This document shows, piece by piece, positions 59,138-64,000 of a DNA stretch of 64,000 nt. Where the stretch lies: assembly GCA_963773735.1 (NCBI GenBank), contig CAVZCK010000031.1, forward strand, positions 1 through 64,000, read 5' to 3'. The stretch is from CAVZCK01 sp963773735 (GTDB taxonomy: Bacteria > Pseudomonadota > Alphaproteobacteria > Rhizobiales > Rhodomicrobiaceae). Below the pieces are notes generated by a model. It ran no database searches and was not told where the DNA came from. It saw only the letters and a program-made list of their open reading frames with translations. How positions within the stretch are numbered: the first letter of the stretch is position 1; each line of letters begins with the position of its first letter. The position numbers and the translations under genes are program-made.

Positions 59138-59996
59138 ATGGTTTTTCGAGTGTTGGGCGTTTGTGTTCTGGCGCTCTGGGCAGCAATGACAATGTCGGTC
59201 GCGGATGAGTGCCCTGGCCATCCGGACGCGCTGGGCACCAGCCGCGTGCTCTATGTTGATCCGGCCGAACACCCGCTGCTCGGCTCGGTCCAATATCGGG
59301 AAACGCTGCCGCTCGCCGATCACGAGGTCGTCATAACCTTCGATGACGGCCCATCGCGCTCCGATACGCCGAAGATTTCTCGATGAGCTGCGCGCCGAAT
59401 GCGTGAAGGCGACGTTTTTCATGGTCGGCTCGATGGCGCAGAAGGCGCCCGCGGTCGTCAAGCGCGTCTATGATGAAGGGCACTCGATCGGGACGCACTC
59501 GCAGCACCACCCGCTGCACCTTTCGCATTTCGCCCCGGCCGCGGCGTGGGCCGAAATGCAGAACGGCATCCTCTCCGTGACAAAAGCGCTGGGCGATGGC
59601 CGGACGCTTGCGCCCTTCATGCGCTTTCCCGCGCTCGACCGGACACACGCCCTCGAGCAAAAAGCGATCTCGCAAGGCCTTATGATCTGGAGCGCCGATA
59701 TGTATGCCGATGACTGGATGCGGATTTCACCGGCAGAGGTTGTCCGCCGCCCGCTCGAACGGCTGGAGCGCGCTGGGCGAGGCATGGTCTTGTTCCACGA
59801 CATCCACTCACGGACCGTGGCGGCGCTGCCGGAATTCCTGAAAGGTCTGAAGCAGCGCGGCTTCAAGGTTGTTCATGTCGTACCGGCCGGCGTCGGCCAG
59901 CCGAAGACCGAGACGGCATCAGCGCAGTGGCGGGCACTCGACCGGTCGCTACTGGGCGTTCCCGCAAACATGCGCCTGACCCATCACACGAACTGA
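59138..59996 (+). CDS. Polysaccharide deacetylase family protein (one frameshift)
   Basis: About 285 residues, exported: MVFRVLGVCVLALWAAMTMS is a signal peptide. The NodB-domain motif 1 is EVVITFDDGPSRSDTPKI, with the Asp pair; after an extra T near 59376 it continues LDELRAECVKATFFMVGSMA, motif 2 EGHSIGTHSQHHPLHLS with the metal-binding His residues, motif 3 MRFPALDRTHALEQKAISQG and motif 5 MVLFHDIHSRTVAALPEFL. It removes acetyl groups from a cell-wall or exopolysaccharide. Motif 3 has FPALD where RxPxG is usual. No chitin or peptidoglycan context is visible nearby. Confidence 0.82.
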
Positions 59997-60016
59997 GGCA
60001 GGACGGCACCGCGGGA

Positions 60017-60814
60017 TCACATTGGCGCGTTTCCGCTGAAGATCAGCGCTGACGTCTGCAGGCCGTCCTTGAGAGCCACATCGAATGTAACGTTCCGTTT
60101 GCTCCAGACGTGCGATTTGCCCTGCCAAAAAAGGCGCCAGCTGATATCCCAATAGCCGCTTTCAGTGAGTGAGAGCACACCGCAAAGCCAGCCATCGGCC
60201 TTGGCCGATGCGCCCTTGATCTTCTCGAAATTGCTGGCGGCGATGTCGCCAAAGCCGACCCCAAGCTTCCCACCATCCTCGTCGGGGAGAAGCACGGGAA
60301 TGCCTCGGCGCTCCGACGTTTCGGTGATGACGATGCGCTGCGCGTAGCCATCGCCTCCGGTCTTGGTCAGAACAAAGTCGCCGACGGCCGTCTTCACGCC
60401 GAGCCAGACCGCGAGCAGTGGCCGGTCCGGTCCCCATTTATGCAATCCAAGACCAGCAAGCGCCTTATCCATTTCGGGCGCGTTGAACTGCATCCGCAGG
60501 AAAAAAGGGCGTTCCCGCGTCCCTTGTTCGTCGTGAACGGGGATGCCTTTCATGCGATCCTCATACTCGAAATGCTCGATCAAGGGATGCGGGTGTTCCA
60601 GTAGCGGCTTCAGCTTGTCGCTATCGCCCAGCCGCACGTCTCCGGTCAGCTTGATCACGGCATCGACAAGACCGACTCTGAAACCGCGGGTGCGCTCCGG
60701 CTCCTGGGTTCCGGTGACGATTGCCTGGGCGCGATAGAGATCCTTGACCTCCTCGGCATGCGCGGCCCAGCCGGTGAAGACGAGCGTTAGGACTAAGAGC
60801 AGCAATCGACACAT
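60017..60814 (-). CDS. DUF2066 domain exported protein
   Basis: A 265-residue protein. ATG 60814 follows GGAGGCGGTC; MCRLLLLVLTLVFTGWAAHA is the signal peptide. EVKDLYRAQAIVTGTQEPER and RPLLAVWLGVKTAVGDFVLT are characteristic of DUF2066; the C-terminus ends with SALIFSGNAPM. The domain is of unknown function and usually periplasmic. It is divergent from an AraC-type regulator, 131 bases between the starts, and convergent with the deacetylase. Intact. Confidence 0.8.
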   Translation of the reverse strand: MCRLLLLVLTLVFTGWAAHAEEVKDLYRAQAIVTGTQEPERTRGFRVGLVDAVIKLTGDVRLGDSDKLKPLLEHPHPLIEHFEYEDRMKGIPVHDEQGTRERPFFLRMQFNAPEMDKALAGLGLHKWGPDRPLLAVWLGVKTAVGDFVLTKTGGDGYAQRIVITETSERRGIPVLLPDEDGGKLGVGFGDIAASNFEKIKGASAKADGWLCGVLSLTESGYWDISWRLFWQGKSHVWSKRNVTFDVALKDGLQTSALIFSGNAPM

Positions 60815-60945
60815 GACCGCCTCCATGATTTGATCAAGTCTATTGATTGCGAGCTGGGCCAGTCGCTCAAGATCGGCCGATCGGGAGCAGATTTCGGCCA
60901 ACGCCGGTTCGCTTGCGCCGGCTTGTCGATAGAAGGGGTGAGCCA

Positions 60946-61786
60946 ATGTCTTTGCCGGCACCTCAGGACCGCCGCGGCCTCCCGGATCACCTGCAGTTCC
61001 GCCTCGAAAAGCTTATCTTGCCGGCAGGTGAAGTGCGGCCTTCGCCGACCACGAAGCACCATATTTGCATGCATGTCGGAGCGCCGGTCGTCACGCGCCG
61101 CAGCCTCGACGGCCGTACCCAGCAACGTGTGCAACTCATCGGTGACTTCGATGTCATTCCGGCGGGAATGGCCGGAGTTCTGGCGCAACGAGGGATCCGT
61201 CGAACTGCTGCTGATCGATATCGACCCGGAATTCGTTGGCAGCATCAGCGACGATGTCGCTCCGGCGGCATTGTTGCCGACGCTGAAATTGCGCGATCCG
61301 CATTTGCAGCATTTGGCGCTTGCATTGGTGGCGGAGCACAGGGGTATGACCAAGACGGGCCGGGTCTATGTCGAGAGCCTGATGACGGCTTTGCTGGCGC
61401 GCCTGATCTCGATACAGGACGACGCGGAAATCGCGCAGGACGAGAACGGCGATCGGCTTACTGTTCTTCAGCAACAGCGCCTGGTCGAATTCATCGAAGC
61501 CCATATCGCCTCCGATCTCTCGCTCCCAAGCCTGGCTGCCATCGCCGGCTATGGGCTTTCTCGGTTCAAGACATTGTTCAAGAATAGTTTCGGATGCACC
61601 CCCCACAGCTACGTCGTAACACGGCGCCTGGAACGAGCCAGGACGCTGATCGAAACGGGCAGACTTCCGCTGAGCGAGATCGCGCTGGAGAGCGGCTTTT
61701 CGCACCAAAGCCATATGGCGCTCGCATTCCGCCAGGCATTCGGCGTCTTGCCCGGCCAAATACGGCGGCATCAGCCACGGCGGTAA
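60946..61786 (+). CDS. AraC-family transcriptional regulator (one frameshift)
   Basis: About 280 residues. The N-terminal sensor part begins MSLPAPQDRRGLPDHLQFRL in one frame to DVIPAGMAGV; an extra base near 61180 moves the rest to another frame (WRNEGSVELLLIDIDPEFVG). The double HTH is SLPSLAAIAGYGLSRFKTLF and LPLSEIALESGFSHQSHMAL, followed by the conserved FRQAFGVLPGQIR. The N-domain is of the cupin-like class seen in regulators of small-molecule or stress response genes. Divergence from the DUF2066 gene suggests it controls that gene. Confidence 0.82.
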
Positions 61787-62145
61787 GCTGTATTTTGGAC
61801 CTTAAGCGGTATTTCGGCGCAATCAGGATGGTGTTCGGGCGCCAAAGCCTGCGGACCAGTCCATTGCGTCGTCGATGGGCAGGCGTTTCTGTCCGAGGTG
61901 AGTCTCGACCAGCCGCCGATAGTGTCCGAACAATCAGAAATCAATCCTATTCGGGCGCAAAAAGGGTCTCGTCCATACGTCGCTCCGGCGTGCACCCGAA
62001 TTGGACGCCAGGCATTGCTGTTTATTTTGATGGTCACAAAGAAATGACCGAAACGGTGTTGCCGCCAGGATCTGGCCTGCCTTAGATTGCGCACCGGTTA
62101 GATACAAGCCGGCCTCTTGTGTGGGGCAAACGGGAAGGTAGCACT
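61787..62145. other. Intergenic region, no gene recognised
   Basis: 359 bases between the AraC regulator and the DoxX gene. GAAGGTAG before ATG 62146 is the only signal I can assign. Confidence 0.4.
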
Positions 62146-62538
62146 ATGAATTTTCTCGCGCCGTACACCGCGCAGCTTCTTAGTGTGCTCCGCATCATGT
62201 CGGGGCTTTTCATCCTGGAGCACGGAACCGCCAAATATTTGAACTTTCCGGCTGGACCGATGAACCACGCATCGCCAATGACGATGAGCGGCGCGGCCGG
62301 CATCCTGGAGCTGATCGGCGGCATCCTGCTCGTCGTCGGTTTGTTTACGCGGCCGGTCGCGTTCATTCTTTCCGGCATGACCGCAGTCGCTTACTTCGAT
62401 GCCCATGCCCCAGGCGGCTTCTTCCCGGTGTTTAACGGCGGTGAACTCGCGGCGCTCTACTGCTTTGTTTTCCTCTACATGGCTGCCGCAGGTGGCGGGG
62501 CGTGGAGCATCGATCGATTAGCGGGCCGTGGAGACTGA
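62146..62538 (+). CDS. DoxX family membrane protein
   Basis: A 130-residue protein with four hydrophobic helices. LLSVLRIMSGLFILEHGTAK, SGAAGILELIGGILLVVGLF and TRPVAFILSGMTAVAYFDAH are typical DoxX segments. AHAPGGFFPVFNGGELAALY is the conserved last-helix region. DoxX-like proteins are often associated with redox or detoxification but have no settled role here. Intact. Confidence 0.85.
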   Translation: MNFLAPYTAQLLSVLRIMSGLFILEHGTAKYLNFPAGPMNHASPMTMSGAAGILELIGGILLVVGLFTRPVAFILSGMTAVAYFDAHAPGGFFPVFNGGELAALYCFVFLYMAAAGGGAWSIDRLAGRGD

Positions 62539-62620
62539 TCCGCGATTATACGCAGGTTGATCCGGGGCGGATGCCAAAGCCCCGCGCCACGATCGATGGC
62601 AATTAGGCGCCGATCGCCGA

Positions 62621-62749
62621 CCGTGATAATCATGACGCGTTTCCGTCTGTGAGAACCGCCACAGGCAAGCCACGCCCTTGGCTCTTCACCGTGCGGACAC
62701 AGTGTCGTCGTGATGACGGATGTTGCCTCACAAAATTAGGGAGAAGAAA
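62621..62749 (+). promoter_or_regulatory. Conserved leader of small-protein cassette 3
   Basis: Begins CCGTGATAATCATG and ends GGGAGAAGAAA before ATG 62750: exactly 129 bases, the same distance as in cassette 1. TTTCCGTCTGTGAGAACCGC and GGCTCTTCACC are the best conserved segments relative to cassettes 1 and 2. Confidence 0.55.
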
Positions 62750-62908
62750 ATGAGCACACAAAAGATCATCATCTGGATCCTTGTCGCTATTGCCATCGCC
62801 GTGGGCGGCTTCTACTTTTTCTACATGGGCAGGGAAACCGCGGTGCCGACGACGCCGGCCGCGACGTCACCAGCCACGGCCCCGGCAACGCCGGCTCAAC
62901 CGAAATAG
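62750..62908 (+). CDS. Small single-pass membrane protein, cassette 3
   Basis: 52 residues: MSTQKIIIWILVAIAIAVGG then FYFFYMGRET and an Ala/Pro/Thr tail ending APATPAQPK. The first 16 residues closely match cassette 1 (MSTQNIII). GGGAGAAG lies just upstream. It is the only cassette with both the MSTQ start and a complete tail. The sequence after the stop (CATCATTTGCACTTTCCGGA) matches the tails of cassettes 1 and 2. Function unknown. Confidence 0.68.
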   Translation: MSTQKIIIWILVAIAIAVGGFYFFYMGRETAVPTTPAATSPATAPATPAQPK

Positions 62909-63393
62909 CCATCATTTGCACTTTCCGGATGTTGAGAGCCTGGCGACATCCGCTGCTGGGCTCTCGTCATTATGAGATGCCGCGGTTCCAGACGCTTCTG
63001 ATCGAAGATTCCTGTCCGAATTCGCAATAGCGTTTAGCTCGGCCAAGGATTACATGCGAAAATCGCGGATATTCGGCTGAACCCTATCGGCTCGCTCCCG
63101 AGATCTCCGTTGATAATGGCCGGACCTCCAATGACCGACCGAACGCGCCTGGCCGTGGATCGTCGCCATGGACAATTTCGTTGGATTTCAAGGCTTTCAT
63201 TGGCGCGACCGAACGCTCGATACAAAATGAGCCTCAGTTGGGAGGACTGAGGCTCAGTTTAGAATACGTCCTGTGAGTACGTGGGGGCTGCGCAGAATGA
63301 ATTGAGTTTAGCCTATCGTCCGCCTATGGACTTACCCCGCCAATATAGTCCGCGCGATGGGCTGCGCATCACCCATTTGGGTGACGTCCTGGG
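62909..63393. other. Intergenic region upstream of opgG's 3' end
   Basis: 485 bases. It starts with the cassette 3 tail, contains the hairpin at 63228-63254, and has no frame I would call a gene. It separates a plus-strand cassette from the 3' end of the minus-strand opgG. Confidence 0.45.
63228..63254. terminator. Perfect hairpin, possible bidirectional terminator
   Basis: TGAGCCTCAGT, loop TGGGAGG, ACTGAGGCTCA: ten or more perfect pairs. It could terminate the cassette or the opgG transcript, though no long T tract follows on either strand. Its left half recurs at about 54864. Confidence 0.5.
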
Positions 63394-64000
63394 TCAGGCG
63401 CCGCGTTTCCAGGGCTCGACGTGCTGATAAATCCAGGTTTCGGTCAGCGCGCGGCCGTTCTGTTCCAGATAGGCCCGGAGATCGGCGGTCTCCCGGTCGT
63501 CGGCAATGTAGTCGAACATGGCGCGCCACCGCGCCGTCCCGACGACCCGGTAGGCTGAGACAAGCTCAGTGCGGCCGCGGCTCACGCTCAGATTCAGCTT
63601 CACACCGTCGGTATTCTCAAGCTTGCCCAGCTCGCCGCCCTCGAAATCGATCACATATTTCGTCACATCGGGGCGCCGCTTCATGCCGGGCCGGCCACCC
63701 ATGCCGCGCCGCGTCGCCACGACCTTGCCAGTGTGCATGTCGAAGGGCACGTCGTTGCGCCAGTACATGCGATAGCTGAGCGCGACGCGGTCGCCGGCGC
63801 GACAGGGCGCCTTCGGATTCCAGAAGGCGACGATATTGTCAGAGGTTTCGTCATCCGTTGGAATTTCGAGCAGCTGCACGGCGCCCTCACCCCAATCGCT
63901 GACGGGTTCAATCCAGACCGAGGGACGCAGATTGTAGAACACGCCGTCATCTTCATAGGCCTCAAAGCGGCGCTCGCGCTGCAAAAGACCAAAACCTTTC
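63394..64000 (-). CDS. opgG: Glucan biosynthesis protein OpgG/OpgD (MdoG family), 3' part
   Basis: The C-terminal 202 residues; the gene runs off the window end. FGLLQRERRFEAYEDDGVFY, RPSVWIEPVSDWGEGAVQLL, TDDETSDNIVAFWNPKAPCR and YRMYWRNDVPFDMHTGKVVA are strongly conserved OpgG/OpgD segments, followed by the Ig-like C-terminal domain. The protein acts in the periplasm in osmoregulated periplasmic glucan synthesis. The start, signal peptide and any opgH partner lie outside the window. G versus D cannot be decided from this part. Confidence 0.88.
   Translation of the reverse strand, partial: KGFGLLQRERRFEAYEDDGVFYNLRPSVWIEPVSDWGEGAVQLLEIPTDDETSDNIVAFWNPKAPCRAGDRVALSYRMYWRNDVPFDMHTGKVVATRRGMGGRPGMKRRPDVTKYVIDFEGGELGKLENTDGVKLNLSVSRGRTELVSAYRVVGTARWRAMFDYIADDRETADLRAYLEQNGRALTETWIYQHVEPWKRGA

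Overview
The window looks like a chromosomal segment of a GC-rich alphaproteobacterium, most likely of the order Hyphomicrobiales (Rhizobiales). The evidence is a PhyR/NepR general-stress locus with an HWE-family kinase and an EcfG-type promoter, the gene order mdh-sucC-sucD-sucA-odhB-lpdA, the pair rph-rdgB, and an OpgG homologue. Genus cannot be fixed from sequence alone. No rRNA, tRNA or CRISPR array was recognised by eye.

A dominant property is that many genes, including core ones (sucC, odhB, lpdA, rph, rdgB, phyR), are split by single-base indels. I count more than 40, about five in six being +1. Because they hit indispensable enzymes, I treat them as assembly or sequencing errors and annotate each gene over its full extent, giving the break positions.

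Layout. 0.2-4.5 kb: Crp/Fnr regulator, then the general stress response (HWE kinase, DUF1328 membrane peptide with an EcfG-like promoter, PhyR, NepR). 4.8-11 kb: a branched-chain-type ABC importer (binding protein, LivH, M, G, F) and an Old-Yellow-Enzyme reductase. 11-18.3 kb, opposite strand: a seven-gene acyl-CoA operon (short-chain dehydrogenase, BadI/MenB-like hydrolase, acyl-CoA ligase, acyl-CoA dehydrogenase, two hydroxyacyl-CoA dehydrogenase modules, AMACR/CaiB-like protein). Together these suggest import and beta-oxidation or ring cleavage of a methyl-branched or alicyclic acid. 18.4-20.7 kb: a di-heme peroxidase fused to a cupredoxin, plus a secreted partner. 20.8-29.7 kb: PKHD hydroxylase, persulfide dioxygenase-like protein, UDP-glucuronate decarboxylase and ArnC-like glycosyltransferase, a molybdopterin enzyme, flavocytochrome c sulfide dehydrogenase flavoprotein and a Rieske protein. 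29.8-33.5 kb: DegT aminotransferase, two SMR-type flippase subunits and an ArnT-like transferase, which with the decarboxylase and ArnC-like gene resemble a rearranged Arn (lipid A aminosugar) pathway. 33.6-41 kb: broken histidine kinase, a NADH-dehydrogenase-like/SelD fusion, hemW, rdgB, rph, ogt.

41-44.6 kb is an accessory island: a RAYT transposase with four REP-type palindromes, an XRE regulator, DUF3224 and DUF1801 proteins and an IS5-like scrap. 44.6-54.8 kb holds the TCA-cycle operon region with a VapBC-type toxin-antitoxin pair between sucC and sucD. 55-64 kb holds NfeD and slipin, three copies of a cassette encoding tiny single-pass membrane proteins under a conserved ~130-nt leader, paired hairpins, a polysaccharide deacetylase, a DUF2066 protein divergent from an AraC regulator, DoxX, and the 3' end of opgG.
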